Shown here one piece after another: positions 23,569 through 36,450 of a DNA stretch of 64,000 bases (position 1 is its first letter; each line of letters opens with the position of its first letter). The position numbers and the translations under genes were made by a program. Origin of the DNA: Mucidula mucida (Eukaryota; Basidiomycota; Agaricomycetes; Agaricales; Physalacriaceae); contig JADNYV010000076.1 in NCBI GenBank assembly GCA_015501055.1, positions 1 through 64,000 on the forward strand, written 5' to 3'. A model generated the notes under the pieces. It had not been told where the DNA came from. It ran no database searches and was given only the letters and a program-made list of their open reading frames with translations.

Positions 23569-24968
23569 ATGGCCCCAACTCGAAATGCGGCAGTGCTTTT
23601 CAACGAAGTACCAACAGGTAATTTCACTCTGGCGTCCCCGTTTCACTGACGTCGAATCGGTATACATAGGTTACCCGGAACCAGGCAAGACTACGGTCTA
23701 CGACACCACTCCGACCATTGACTTGGATAATGTTTCTCTGGCGGGAGGGATATTGGTTAAGACGTTGGTCGTGTCGGTTGATCCGTATCAGCGCGGTAAA
23801 ATGAGAGAACCAGAAACAAAGTCTTACGCGGTCCGTCCTTCTGAGTCTCAAGATACCAAGACTAATGACCAGTCCAAAAGCCACCCTATTTCGTCGGCGA
23901 ACCGTACGTCGCGTAGCATTAAATGTTCCCTTCAGTACCTTACGCACCGCAGATTGTATAACTATGGGATTGGACGCGTACTTCGCTCTGATCACTCCGA
24001 TTTCAAGGTCGGCGACCACGTTACAGGACAACTCAGTAAGTGATCTTTCGTTTACTGAATCTCATCGACTAAAACTACTATATAGACTTTCAAGAGTACA
24101 GCGTATTTCCGGCGAATACTATCCCTACTCGGAGAACAGAAATTATCATCAAAACGGCGGAAGCGCTGCCTTGGACGGCGTACGTAGGCGCGGCGGGGAT
24201 GCCTGGTCGCACAGCCTTCTTTGGATACAAGGAATTCGCAAAGGCGAAGAAGGGCGACACTATCTTTGTTAGTACGGGTGCTGGTGCAGTTGGATCGTAA
24301 GTTTGATACCGCGACGAGAAGCCGAGAGCTTACTCTTACCCCTCAGTATGGTCGTGCAGCTCGCCAAACTTGACGGCTTGAAGGTCATCGCATCCGCGGG
24401 TTCTGACGCCAAAGTGGAGTTTCTGAGAGAGATCGGAGCTGACGTAGCTTTCAACTATAAAACTACTGATACGCAGCAAGTGTTAGAACGAGAAGGTCCT
24501 CTCGACATGTCAGTTGGTCCTAGTCTCACTGCAGTAAATGCTGATGTATCGGACAGTTACTGGGATAACGTCGGTGGATCAACCCTCGATGCGGCCCTTG
24601 GGTGCACGAAGGACTTTGCCCGAATAATAGCCTGCGGTATGATCACAGGTTACAATGACGGCTTCAAAGGCCAGAATTTCAAGGTCCGTCTGCCATGTAT
24701 GACAATAGATCACTCAGAGATGTTTATCTTCCTAGAATCTATGGCTTATGTTCGCTCGAAGTCTGTCCTTCAACGGTTTCCTCGAGTTCAACTTGCGACG
24801 TCAATGGATAGCCGAGTTCAATAACAGCATTCCGCAAAAGTTAGCGTCGGGGGAGATCAAGTACCGCGAGGAGATACGAACGGTTTGGAAGGTGCGGGCC
24901 TCGCCATCAGGAAAATTCAGCTGGGAGATAATGTGGGAAAGAGCGTCGTTGTAATTGCGCAAGATTAA
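23569..24968 (+). CDS. NADP-dependent MDR reductase, copy 2
   Basis: Exons 23569-23617, 23670-23830, 23881-23903, 23953-24035, 24086-24296, 24347-24508, 24557-24683 and 24736 onward, introns 48-52 nt. The protein shows SVDPYQRGKMREP, YGIGRVLRSD, PWTAYVGAAG, then TGAGAVGS (nucleotide-binding turn), KVIASAGS, YWDNVGGSTLDAAL and GMITGYND. These fit the leukotriene B4 dehydrogenase/alkenal reductase branch of medium-chain reductases, which reduce activated C=C bonds with NADPH; the exact substrate is unknown. As written, translation ends at 24954 after an abnormal tail. One base seems missing near 24890, and in the other frame the family C-terminus ends at 24968. The length as read is 344 aa. Confidence 0.78.
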
Positions 24969-26122
24969 ATGCCTACATCACGTTCCGAGACTTCGTGCTT
25001 GTATTTACATAAACCTTTTATCTGATTTGTACCACAGCGTTCCGAAGACACGGGTAGTGCGCCACGTAGAAGGCTAGGGCTGTTCCAGCGTAGTCTATTC
25101 CGTTAGACCAAGGGGAAAGTGGCAGACAAAGTATAAGCTTCGCTCTGCCTATCGGATTGGCTGTGTAACAGCATGGGCTCCAGTCCTCGCCAAGATCTCG
25201 CGGATGCTATGCTAATCGATTCTGAGCTGCAATCGATTAACGACGTTTATCCGCATGGTACTATGTACACAACTACAATTTCAAGTAACGACGCGTAGCT
25301 TGTAGACTAGTATTCTTACACAAGTGATGTAATGCGAATTCGAAGAAGCGCGTGTCGTGGGGATGCCTGACACGGGTGTTCTCTCTAAGAGGCTCCCGGC
25401 CGAAAGCAGGAAAGAAGTGTCCGATGAATGCTGGCGATAGCTGAACGATAACGCCTCAATCCCTATTTTGGCTATGAATTCAATAGCCTCTAGCATCACG
25501 GTTGATAACACGAGCGCAAAGAAAGCCAATGAAACATAGTAAATAGGGATCGAGGAGATATGGACAACGAAGGACCAGGATATCACGCAACAGAAAAAGA
25601 AGGGAAATTCCTGGTCGGCTCTGAGAGCTGGGGAAGAACAGGAAAAGGAGGTGTGTTGTTCCTTGTCCTCATTCATTGTCCTTTTATACCGTCCTGAGCG
25701 GATTGCATAATCATCATCGTTCTACCTAGGCGTCACGAAGTACCAGACTGTAGTTCCATCCGGATAGCGTCTATAACCTCCGTGAGGCGAGCCGAAATCC
25801 GTCTAGTTCGGCGTCATTGTTCAAGCAAAATCACGAGCGCATCGTCCCCTCTCGACGAGTATGGCCCTAAAAACGCGGTAACGTTGAAATCCCACATGGT
25901 GTACACGTCCCGTCGAAAAGCAGTTGATTTACGACGAGCGCCCTTGCAAAGTACAGGTACCGCCACAGCTACCGACAACTACTTACACTAAAAAGATGAC
26001 AGGGAATATATTAGTTTCTCTATGGAGGGCAACCCATGCTGAAGTCGTCGTTAGCGGATCGAAGAGCAGTAATTTGATATGCAACTCGCCTGCCAGATAC
26101 GGACTAGATCAGAAGTAGAAGT
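24969..26122. other. intergenic region with one weak frame
   Basis: A minus-strand frame at 25281-25676 (131 aa) holds two hydrophobic stretches that could be membrane segments, but it has no family, no splice support and no paralogue here. I do not call it a gene. Confidence 0.35.
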
Positions 26123-26666
26123 CTAAACGCCCAACTCGTCCACATACCCCTTCATACGAACGTACTCCACGGCCCCCTTGAAAAACGGATTTTCAAACTT
26201 GCGCAAGCCTCGTCGCTCGTACCATCCAGCGGCAGAAGCTCGTGCGTCACACCAAATTACACGGGCCCCAAGCTCCGTGGAAGCGAACCGGAAGACCTCT
26301 CGCAACAACAGCGTACCGATGCCGCGCCCTTGACAGACGGGGTCACAGGCAAATTTTCGAAACCTCGCAGCATTATCGATGGTCTCCTCGCCCGGGACCA
26401 TTTCCCGAAACAAAGAAACAACGGCAACAGGCTCGCCTTGTGCGTGTACAAAAGCACCGAAGTGGTAGCCCGTCTCGTCCTCCGGGAGCTGAACCTTCGA
26501 TATTTCTTCATTGGGCCACAGAACAGAGTGCCGCAGGTGGAGGGTGTCTTCCGTGCCTATACGTTTACACGACACGTCAGCTGGAGGAGGACCTAGATCG
26601 ATGGTGAGTGGGATATTGGTGATGGAGGCAGTGCTTACACGTTGTCGACCGTTCCAATACGGACAT
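26123..26666 (-). CDS. GNAT-family N-acetyltransferase
   Basis: I place the start at ATG 26666, with exon 1 26666-26639, a 46-nt intron (26638-26593) and exon 2 26592-26123, giving 165 aa. The frame without splicing has no ATG before the domain, which favours this model. Motif A is visible: FACDPVCQGRGIGTLLL carries the Q/R-x-x-G-x-G/A acetyl-CoA loop. Before it are HFGAFV and AVVSLFRE (beta-strands of the fold); after it WCDARASAAGWYERRG matches the conserved C-terminal segment. It transfers an acetyl group from acetyl-CoA to an amine, probably of a small molecule or protein; the substrate is unknown. Length is typical of single-domain GNAT enzymes. Confidence 0.8.
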
Positions 26667-28165
26667 CCCAAGTACTTATCGCACTGTGTGGTGGTGGTAG
26701 CGAGCTAACCCCTTGTGGCGAACAATGCAGCCACGTGGCCCCGTCATGGCCTCTATCGGCGCTATTACGACGAGCGAAAGCGTAGCGGTCCTTGAGACGC
26801 GTTCAAAGCCATCAGATAGGATAGATCAGTCTCCAAATGGCCGGAACACGGAAGCTTTTCTCCCTGAGAATCCGAAAACCAAAGTTCATGCGACCACAAA
26901 ATTCCCAGAGGTGGCGACAAGGTTACGCCATTGTATGGTGAGCCGAGCTTGTAATGTGTACGTCCCGCCTTAGTTGAAGACGGCTATTCCGACCAATATG
27001 TAATCGCAAGACGCGTTTGTTAGCTGGACATCGAAGTAGAGCTTTAGGTGTTTGGGATCCGAGAGTTGGGCCCAGGAGCTTAAGGGGCTACTTTAGACGT
27101 TTGGCTTCAAGGAGGTGCACCGGGACGACGTCAATCGGTGAATGGTGCGTGAAGTGCAGGATGATAAATCGTGTCAGCGGAACGCAAAGGGGAGTTCGAT
27201 CCCCGTCGTGTGTATGGACATGCTTATCCTTCCAAAGACGGTAATGATAGACGAGGTATCAGCGTCATATAGAGTTCAGTAAGCGCAGCGGTGAGTCCGC
27301 GTCTGTCGATGTGTAATGAACCCTACAGCCTGGCTTTTACACCGAGCGATGTGATCCTCATCGAAGAACTACCCTACAGCACCCGGTCCAACAGATGAAC
27401 TATTTTCACTATTTCTTCCGCACGCAAGCTGCAGCGTCAAGAGTCTCGAAGCCTCCCGGCAATACCCGGATTAGAGAAAACTGCGACGCAATCATGACCG
27501 CGCTAAGTGTGATGTTTCGTCGACATACATCCCTTCAGACTTTCGGTGCTACATAGCAGAAATCCGATCCACTTTGGGAAGCCGTGCACGTTAGGTGGCG
27601 CCGTAGCGCATCGTCTCAAACACGAGAGCAGCATGTTGACGAGGGAATTCAACGTACGGCTACAGAGCTTGTGTTAAACATGGACGTGGTGGCTGTTGAC
27701 GTCCTGAATGGTAGAGAGTAGCCCGGACAATATAGCACCGGATTATTACCCCCGTGGAACAAGTTCCGCACCCTCACTAGCATTCAAGTTGAAGCACTCG
27801 GCAGACTGCTTTCACAACCGCAAGAAGAAGTCCCTGCTAGCATCATTTCATCGTCGAACGCGCGAGGTCCCAAGTATTCGCCGACGCGTCGTTTGTGGGT
27901 TCGGCCGGTTTGGTCGAAGAGTGGAAATGTCTACTCAACACCCAAGGTATCCCCCAGCGATGGACACTAATTCGACGTCAGTAGCTTCCATACTAAACCC
28001 ATCGAGTCTAGCTCCGCTCAAAGTCCATTGCATCAGGAATTAGAATGTGGTTATTATTGGGTTCAGCATTTGGTAGTGTACAAATCTTGAATAATAGAAA
28101 TACAGTGCGAGAGTGCGTCAAATAAACATACGCAGGGCATCGTTTATGCAGAGTCAGAGTGTGAC
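26667..28165. other. long stretch without a supported gene
   Basis: Only short frames are present, such as 27708-28043 on the plus strand, which has no domain and no paralogue. A TTCGATCC-like loop at about 27190-27215 looked tRNA-like but does not fold into a tRNA. Confidence 0.4.
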
Positions 28166-30261
28166 TTACGCCTCTGCCTCGGTTTTTTCAGACGTCGATG
28201 CATGCTCCATCCTCGACTCCTGCGCGAGAGGCTTCCCAGACTCCGCAGCACGCGTTTGTTCAATGAGGTCGTTACGGTCTTTATAACCAGGCGGAGCCCA
28301 CTTCCTAGACGTCCAAGGCTTACAAGAGGGGTCGTTGTACATCTGGGGTTTTGGAATGAGCGAAAAGGAAGTCAATAATGGCCGTCTAGAACGCACCTGG
28401 TCGACACCCTCCAAAGATAGGTCAGACGACTCGTAGAGGAATAAGTACACGACGACGGCGCCCAACAAATTACACGCTGAGGAAACAAAAAGTGAGCGGG
28501 TGCAAGAAGCATGGAATGGAATGTAACACACAAGCGAAGACGAATCCGTAGCGGAAGTCAATTGCACTGACGATGAACGGCGTGAAGAAGGCAAGCAGGA
28601 AGTTCCATAACCAGTTAGACGCGGTGGCAAGAGCCCCTTGCTTCGCACGGGTTCGTGTTGGGAAGGTCTCTCCGATGAGAATCCAAATACCGGGAGCCCA
28701 CGTCATGGCATATCCTAAGATGAACATGCAGGCGGAGAAGATCATCACTGTAAGTAGAATGAAAACCGTTAGTTCAAGGAGAGCTTGGCAATAGAAGACG
28801 TACGTTGACCGATGCCTTTGTTCTCGGTGGGATCCTTCGCGGTACCGGCAGCACCAAACACGAACAGCCAAACAGCTTGCCATATGCCGCCGCATATCAG
28901 GGGAACACGTCGTCCATACTACAGAACTCGCGTGAGTACAAAGTGGAACGAAGTTTAAGAAGCATTGTACATACGCGTTCCATGACATAGAGACCACCAA
29001 AGGTACACACGAAGTTGACGGTCCCCAAAATGATTTGAGTTACGTAGGAGTCTGCAAGACCCACAGATGTGAAGATGGTGGCACCATAATAGAAGAAGTA
29101 GTTCGCTCCAGTAAGTTGCTGGAAGCTTTGTAAAGCCATTCCTGAAGGCACGTCAACACAACCGGAAAGCGAAGCAGGAACAATGCTACGCACCCAATAA
29201 CGTGCGGTAGAGAATCCTATTCTTCGGCCTGAAACAATCTATCCAGCCGCCTTTGAAAGCCTTCTCGTACTCGACGTTACTCTTGATCTCCTCGAGTTCC
29301 CGTGTAACCAGAGGATCCGTCATAATTCTATCCCTTGGGATACCCCTCGTCCGAGCCAGTGCAACTCTAGCGTCTTCGTACCGACCGCGTTTCCCGAGCC
29401 ATCGAGGAGATTCCGGCATGAACAGGATTCCGACAGAAAGGATAACAGGCCAAGCGATGCCAATTCCAACGACAGTCCTCCATGATCCGGCCCCACTGAT
29501 CTCGCGGGTTCCAATAGATATACAATCTAAAAAAGTAATAATGGTTTAGCGAAGGCTGGTCGGGGAACGCGTGAGTACGACGTACAAGCAACAAGAATAC
29601 CGAACGTGATGAATAACTGGTACGTAGCGGTCAAAGCACCCCGAATTTGCGCAGGAGCTGTTTCGGCTTGATACTGAAATGATGATATTAATAAACGACG
29701 CGGCCAAATTGAACGGAAGTAGACACACCATGGGAACTGCTGCACTGAGTGCGCCAACTCCTAGACCGCTAATTAAACGACCAACAGCAAATTGGGCCCA
29801 CACCGAAAAGGATGTAAGCTGGACAATGACGCCAACAATAAACACGCCAGACTCCACAATCATGGCATAGCGACGACCAAGGAAGTCAGCGGTCCTGGAT
29901 AATTGAATGAGATAAGAAAGGATTCAAAGAAAGATGCTCACGGTGCGCCGCATAACGCGCCTACGAGCGTTCCGATGGACAGGAGACCGACGATGAGGCC
30001 AGAGCGGACATCGCTGAAGGAGCAAGTGTCCGCGACACCAGGCGTGTCGCATTCTCCGAATCGTAACTTGAAGTCGGACATAAGGAGGATATCGGATATC
30101 TGACCAGTATCGTAGCCGAATATGAAGCCACCCATACTGGCGATAATGGCCAGCATGATGGCGACGGCGCCAATGGGCACTCCTTGCCTGGAAGAAGCGA
30201 CGCGTTAAACACATACACGAGAGAATAGGGAAAGCTATACGTACATGTAGAAGAGCGCCAT
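28166..30261 (-). CDS. MFS hexose transporter, copy 1
   Basis: It starts at ATG 30261 with a 17-nt first exon (30261-30245), a 57-nt intron and about nine further exons to the stop at 28166; roughly 530 aa. It is a sugar porter with 12 expected membrane helices: [11 protein letters not shown] in helix 1, DFLGRRYAM (GRR loop motif), [10 protein letters not shown], the PESPRWL motif before the central loop, [13 protein letters not shown] in helix 7, [11 protein letters not shown], and an acidic and polar C-terminal tail. It probably imports glucose or related hexoses at the plasma membrane; sensor-type function cannot be excluded. The close paralogue at 34385-36450 has matching exon structure, so they arose by duplication. 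Confidence 0.88.
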
Positions 30262-31411
30262 GGCACTATAGGGAAGAGTGTGTAAGTCTTGTTACAGTCG
30301 TGGGTGTAAGAGTAAGCAACTGCTGGCGGGGAAGAAGCGTTGGGGCATTCTTATAATGAATTTAGCCTGATGTCATGATGAAACTGGGTGAGCGAAAGCC
30401 GGTAGGACCATATGCACTAGCCGATGGACCGTCTCCAAATGGGAGAATAGTTGCATGAAAAGATGCGTCATCGCAGAGCCTAGAAGCCGGTTAAAGCCGA
30501 TTGGCTGAATGAAACGCGCCAACGGTCAAGTGAGCAGCTCGCTCAGCTGACCTCCACAGCCTTGGTGTTGAGTGACCTATATGGCAGCGATAAAATCAGT
30601 GCTAAAGCATTCATTAAGAGTCGTTGAGTGCAGCAAGTTATAGCCTTACATAACCTCGATCGCGTAAATGAGCTTGTTCCGCCCCACCACCATGAGCCTC
30701 GCTCAACCTTGAGCCGCCTGCCCACGAACATCCCCGCCTCCACTTTGCTTGTACAATGTATTTACATACTTTGATGCTTGTCGTTCATCCCCTCAAGTCG
30801 ACGCCAGTCCTTGGCGATATACCGCAAAGGTGATTTCTTGGCAAGCAACGATCGCTGAAGAACAACACTTTCAGCCATAACGCGGGATGAATGTTGGTCC
30901 ATAAGCCCGTAATGCCGGCTACTTCCTCCTCTCCAGACTCCAGACGGAGTGATACCCCAATTTGGCGCACGACGCAGTCATCCCGGCTGACGCGGACTCG
31001 AATTCTCCAAAAAGCGCATGTTATAGGCGGTGGCCGGTGCAGCGGAATATCCGAGTTCCGCTGGTCGAGATTAGGGTGGACTTGACTGGCGACGCTCCAG
31101 TCCTGCGACAACCACGCGAAACCTACAAGTGCGCTGACGATGCCAAAGCCGGAGATCACTTCCTTCAAGCACATGTTTTTTCTTCGTCAATGTAGGGCCT
31201 CTTCTAGATGGCAAAAGAACTACGTCTCGAAGTGAACTCAAAGACCGTCTGTCAGCCCTAGCGAATGACCTTTCTCTGACAGCCTAGCAAGTTCTTGTAG
31301 GTACGCCGGCGTATTGATCCTCTTCGTGGCGCGTGCCAGGGGTGTCAATTTAGTCATAGCGATGCCGATCATACATGCACAGCCGTCCCCTTGTATCTCC
31401 CACCGACAACC
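30262..31411. other. region between hexose transporter 1 and phospholipase C
   Basis: This is a probable divergent promoter region. A minus-strand frame (30785-31174) and overlapping plus-strand frames exist but lack domains. An upstream exon of the phospholipase C gene could hide here; I could not support one. Confidence 0.4.
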
Positions 31412-32903
31412 ATGTCGGATGTCGAACTCCTTCTGCTTGCAGATATCGATCGGACATTTTGCATCGACACCATAATTAACTTGAAACCTCCCACCAACGA
31501 GCCTTTGCGATTGATCCCGCCCATCCTGGACATCGCGGACTGCGGCATCGACGAGCTGAGCGCGCGCCCTGCTATACGGGTGAACGAAGTGGACCCCACC
31601 TATCCCTTGACCCATTATTATGTCTCCTCGTCCCATAACACGTACCTGCTTTCCCGCCAATTGGTCGGCAAATCGACTGCGGAATCATATCGGCATATCT
31701 TGCAGCGTCATGGGCGCTGCGTAGAGATTGATGCTTGGCCTGCGAAGAGACCGGCGGATGGACCTGCGACGTGTGAGGAAGAGGAGCCGACCGTGACACA
31801 CGGCTACACGCTATCGAAGAGCATACCATTCCGCTCTGTATGTCGGGCAATCAACGGAGCGGTGGACAACGATTCTTGGCCCGTGATGATCAGTGTAGAG
31901 TGTCATGTTGATCTGAAAGGGCAAGAGGACATGGTGAGGATTATGAAGGAAGAGTTTGGAGAGAAGCTTGTCAACGACAAGCTGGAAAATGTGGACGATG
32001 AACGCGTTTGTCCCGCTGATATAATGGGTCGTATCCTTTGCATGGTGTGTTTCTATCGGCTTCACCAAGTAAATGCTAATACACCTTAAGATCGAATATT
32101 ACCCTCCGCCCAATCCTGACGATGACACTTCCTCCTCGTCCTCAGACTCCGATTCTGAAGCTTCCCAAACTCCTCCCGAGATCCAACCAGCCAAGATAAC
32201 CACATCTCTCGCATCTCTTGGGTTCTACGCGCGCTCCCTCAAACCACATCATCCGACATGGATCTCCACGCCATCAATATTTACGCCACCTAGTCACCCT
32301 CGCCACATCCTCATTAACATCTCCGAAGCCAAAATCCACTCCTACCCGCTCCAATCCCTCTGGACGCATGGCTTGCATCATCTCCGACGCGTCTTTCCCA
32401 AAGGTACTCGCATCAGGAGCAGCAACATGGACATCATCCGGTGCTGGCGGAACGGCAGTCACGTCGTAAGCGTGAATTGGCAAGAATACGACCGCGGCAT
32501 GCAGGTCAACGAGGCGATGTTTGTTGGCACGGACGGGTGGGTGCTCAAGCCTTCGCTGGATGCGCCGAAGAGGCGGGTGCGCATGAGCTTGCGCGTCGTA
32601 GGCGTGTCGGATTTGCCCGGAGAGGAGCTAGGCAAGCATCTCTATGCTCGGGTACAGCTGTTTCATGCTGCCGGGGATCAGAAGGTGAAGACGAAGTCGG
32701 TCAAGCCGACAGAGTACTCGAACGGCGTTGTCGGGGTGATGTGGGATCAGACGTTCGAGTTTGAGGTGGAGTGGGACGAGCTGGCGTTTGTGCGTTTGCT
32801 GGTCATGGAGGACGAGTTTGGGAAGGACGATAAAGTGGCGGTGTTTGTACACGGGTTGGTAATCTTTGTGAGGGATGGAGATCTTGGCGATTGTTGGATA
32901 TGA
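31412..32903 (+). CDS. phosphoinositide-specific phospholipase C
   Basis: Exons 31412-32044 and 32091-32903 (46-nt intron), 481 aa. The X domain holds SSHNTYL with catalytic His75, then EID (Glu105, Asp107) and HGYTL with the second catalytic His130. A Ser/Asp-rich linker follows the intron. The Y domain contains SNMDIIRCWRNGSHVVSVNW, and a C2-like domain fills about residues 370-470 (MSLRVVGVSDLPG). The family cleaves PIP2 to IP3 and diacylglycerol in calcium signalling. It is short because no PH or EF-hand region is seen before the X domain; either it is truly compact or a 5' exon is missed. Catalytic residues appear intact. The ATG was chosen because the frame before it has only a TTG. Confidence 0.87.
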
Positions 32904-33219
32904 AAGGAAAGTGGAAGGGAAGCACTGTATTGGTGAATTGGTCATTACGAGACGAATAGATCCTGGATCGTGTTTCTATGATCTTATACCAAAAATTGGA
33001 TACCTTTGAATGATGCAGTGGCTTTTGAAAAGATGTACACCGTTTCAGAGCCTGGGCCAAAACAAATTAACTTCGGTACACCACGAAGATATTCATTCGT
33101 GTCAAGAGCGACAAGGCTATTTACAAGAGTACATATTCCGCTCTACGATTCGAAGTCTACAGTCTTCAACGACAAATCGATGAGCGGAAGGGCGCAGAAC
33201 TGTTTACCGACTCACATAC
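32904..33219. other. short intergenic stretch
   Basis: It lies between convergent genes and probably carries both 3' untranslated regions. No gene seen. Confidence 0.4.
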
Positions 33220-33863
33220 CTAGGTCATAACTTCGATTCCGCCATCCTCAAATATCCAGCGCTCCTGCCATCTGCCATGATGAAAGTCCAAAAACCACTT
33301 GGGCTGTCCTTTAAGTCGAAATATTTCCTTCATCGCCTGAATCACTTCTTCAGGTGGCTGGCACGCCCCATTCACATATGTGTTCGTCACCGTAAAGCAA
33401 TCTACCCCTCTAATGGTACTACCTGGAACAGAAGAGTCCCTAGATTCCGTATACTCAAAACGAGGTCTCCATTCGGCGGAGAGCTGCAGCTCGTGTACCA
33501 TATATTGGTGAACACGCTCCAAGGTCGCTTCGAGACCGATGTGGTCTGGTACTTGCACGATAAGTTCGGGATGGGTAGCTTCTAAGGCTACGATGATTTC
33601 ATCATGGTCTTCGATAGACCAACCAAAGTTGAATTTCGGCGGAGCGTAGGAGAGGCCGTAGCAAGGGATCAATGCTTCAGGAATGGTTTGCATCCTCTCC
33701 ACGGCATCCAACGCATATTTGACCCCAAACTGTAGGAGCTATCAGCTGTGGATCTTCATGGGGAATTTTGTCGTACCAGAAAACCAGGAGAGACACCGTC
33801 CGCGGGAGGTAGGAGGACTCTGGGGAAGCTTAGGGGTGCTTCGTCTCGAAGGGAGTCGGACAT
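33220..33863 (-). CDS. small protein of unknown function
   Basis: Exons 33863-33777 and 33729-33220 with a 47-nt intron (33776-33730), giving 198 aa. The protein is soluble and acidic, with no signal peptide or membrane segment. Notable blocks are FGVKYALDAVERM, APPKFNFGWSIED and, near the end, WFLDFHHGRWQERWIFEDGG. I do not recognise the family. It faces the phospholipase C gene tail to tail, and a hexose transporter follows upstream on the same strand. Confidence 0.68.
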
Positions 33864-34384
33864 TAAGAAGAGCAGAAGTTTGGGTAAAGGGAAAAGTGAG
33901 TTACAACCTGTGATGGTCGTGGTGACGGTGAGAGTTAAGAGAGTGACAGCCTAACGCGGTCAACAAAGAACAAGGACAATCACGTGCTCGTTGTGGCCCA
34001 AGCCCTTTTGGTCATGCTGCGTGACAACAATGGCAGCTGTGGCCTCTGGAAGCTTCCCTGGAAACAAAAAGCGACGCCCCCCACAGTGAGAGTAAGTAAC
34101 GGAATCGTCTTTTCGTAGAAAGCTGAGGAAATGGACGGTCAAGGCATTTCGCACATGCATTGTAAACACAAAACACGATTTGATAGTACAACATCAAAAA
34201 CCACGACAATATATACATCAATAGAAAACTAAAATGAACGAAATCAATGAGAACTCATCCCGGTTCCCAGAACGTCGCCCGACATATCAGCGAAATACGC
34301 AGTCATCATCATCATACACCATCACTTTGGATAAACAGAAATGAACACGCGTTGATTGAATGCTCCACCAGTGCTTGAAGATCA
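33864..34384. other. intergenic region, no gene seen
   Basis: It contains the upstream region of the small unknown gene and the 3' flank of hexose transporter 2. Confidence 0.4.
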
Positions 34385-36450
34385 TTATTCTCCGCTCTTC
34401 TCGACCCTCTCCTGCGTCGCCACTGGCTCCTTAGCGTCCGAAGCTTTGCTTTGAGCGACAAGGTCGTAGCGGCTAGAGTAACCGGGAGGCGCCCAGGACC
34501 CAGAAGTCCATGGTAAACAGTTCGGATCGTTGTACATCTACGGAGAGACAGAAGTAAGCATTACGACTTGAGATGGAGATGGACCATTTGTACCATATCA
34601 ACGGCTTCCAACGTGAGATCGGACGATTCATACAAGAAAAGGTACACAATAACGCTTCCGAGTAGGTTGCACGCTAGGGGTCTTATGTCTTAGCATATCG
34701 TCAGCTAGGGACGAAAGGCACGTACATGCGAAGATAAAGCCGTATCGGAAGTGGATAGAGCTCACAATGAAGGGCGTGAAGAACGCTAGCAGGAAATTCC
34801 ATAGCCAATTCGCAGCAGTAGCAAGAGCGCCTTGTTTCGCACGGGTACGGGTGGGGAAAGTCTCTCCGATAAGAATCCAGACACCCGGCGCCCATGTCAT
34901 TGCGTAGCCCCAAATAAACATGCAGGCTGAGAAAATCATTACTGCAACGAAACGAAACGTTAGAGTTGGTTCAAAGTCCAGAGCGAAAGCGGGTACTGAC
35001 GCTGTCCGATCCCTTTATTAGTCGTTGGGTCCTTGGCTGTTCCTGCTGCCCCGAAGACGAAGAGCCACGCGGATTGCCAGAGACCGCCCCAGATGAGAGG
35101 TCGTCGCCTGCCGAACTAGGGAAATGAACGTTCATCGAAGGGGACAGCAGAATGGAAAAGTGACATACCCTCTCCATAACATACATGCCTCCGAAAGTGC
35201 AGACGAAGTTGACTGCACCAAGGATGATCTGCGTCACGTAAGAGTCATTGAGGCCCACCGAAGAGAAAATCGTTGCTCCGTAATAGAAGAAATAGTTGGC
35301 GCCCGTCAACTGTTGGAAGGTCTGTAGCGCCATGCCTGGAAGCGTAGACTATAATGAAGCGAATCACATAGAGCAAAGAGAACATACCCAGCAAAGTCCT
35401 ATAAAGGATCTTGTTTCCAGGTTTAAAACAGTCAATCCAGCCACCGCTAAACGTCTTCTCATACTCGACATTGCTGCGAATCTCTTCGACTTCTCGTTCA
35501 ACCAAGGTGTCTTTAGATTCAGCATCAAAGCCGATGCCGTGAGTAATTGCGACACTATGGCGAGCTTCCTCTAGTCTTCCCTGTTTGGCGAGCCAACGCG
35601 GTGACTCGGGCATGAATAGAATACCTATCGCCAAGATGAATGGCCAGACGATGCCAATGCCGACGACTACACGCCATGAACCGGGCCCATCGATGACACG
35701 AGAACCGATGGATATACAATCTTCATCGAAAATTAGTAGATATTGCCAGAGTGTTGAACAAACGTACATGCGACAAGGATACCAAACGTGATGAAGAGTT
35801 GATAGGTAGCGGTGAGCGTTCCTCGAATCTGCTTGGGTGCAGTCTCTGCTTGGTACTAAGAAACTAGGGATTGAAGATCGGTTCGCCTGTCAAAAGTATG
35901 GAGTACTTACCATGGGAACTGCCGCACTTAGGGCACCTACACCAAGACCACTGATCAACCGTCCAACCGCAAATTGCGCCCATTGGCTAATGCTGGCCAT
36001 CTGGACCACAACACCGATGATGAAGATACCGCACTCCACCACCATCGCATATCGACGTCCAAGGAAGTCTGCTGTCCTATGTATCTGGGTAAGGCAGAGC
36101 AGATACCCTATATTGAAATCACGACTCACGGTGCACCGCACAGAGCCCCAATGAGGGTACCGATGGAGAGCATGGCGACGATAAGACCAGAGCGTACATT
36201 ACTGAAATGACATGTCGACGCGTCGCCCTCAACCGTGCATTGTCCAAAGCGCGTCAAGAAATCATCCATTAACAAAATATCGGAGATTTGACCCGTGTCG
36301 TAACCGAAAATGAAGCCACCCATGGAGGCTACCGTAGCCAACATGATGGCGACGACACCAATAGGAACGCCTTGCCTGTTAGGCCGTCAATTTTGATAAC
36401 TAAACGCGATTGTTTAGTGAACGTAGTACATACACATGAAAGAGGGCCAT
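34385..36450 (-). CDS. MFS hexose transporter, copy 2
   Basis: ATG 36450 starts a 17-nt first exon (36450-36434), as in copy 1, and the chain of short introns ends at TAA 34385-34387. Motifs are [53 protein letters not shown] and [12 protein letters not shown]. The C-terminal tail is rich in Lys, Glu and Ser, as in copy 1. The strong match to the gene at 28166-30261, same strand and same exon pattern, shows a duplication that left the phospholipase C and the small unknown gene between the copies. Role: hexose uptake at the plasma membrane, inferred from family. Confidence 0.88.

Noticed and set aside
25281..25676. Minus-strand frame with hydrophobic stretches
   Set aside because: No family, no exon support, no paralogue; short hydrophobic frames occur by chance.
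27124..27218. TTCGATCC-type T-loop resembling a tRNA
   Set aside because: The flanking ends pair only partly, and no D or anticodon arm of proper geometry can be drawn.
27708..28043. Plus-strand 111-aa frame
   Set aside because: Composition and lack of domain or splice context fit a chance frame.
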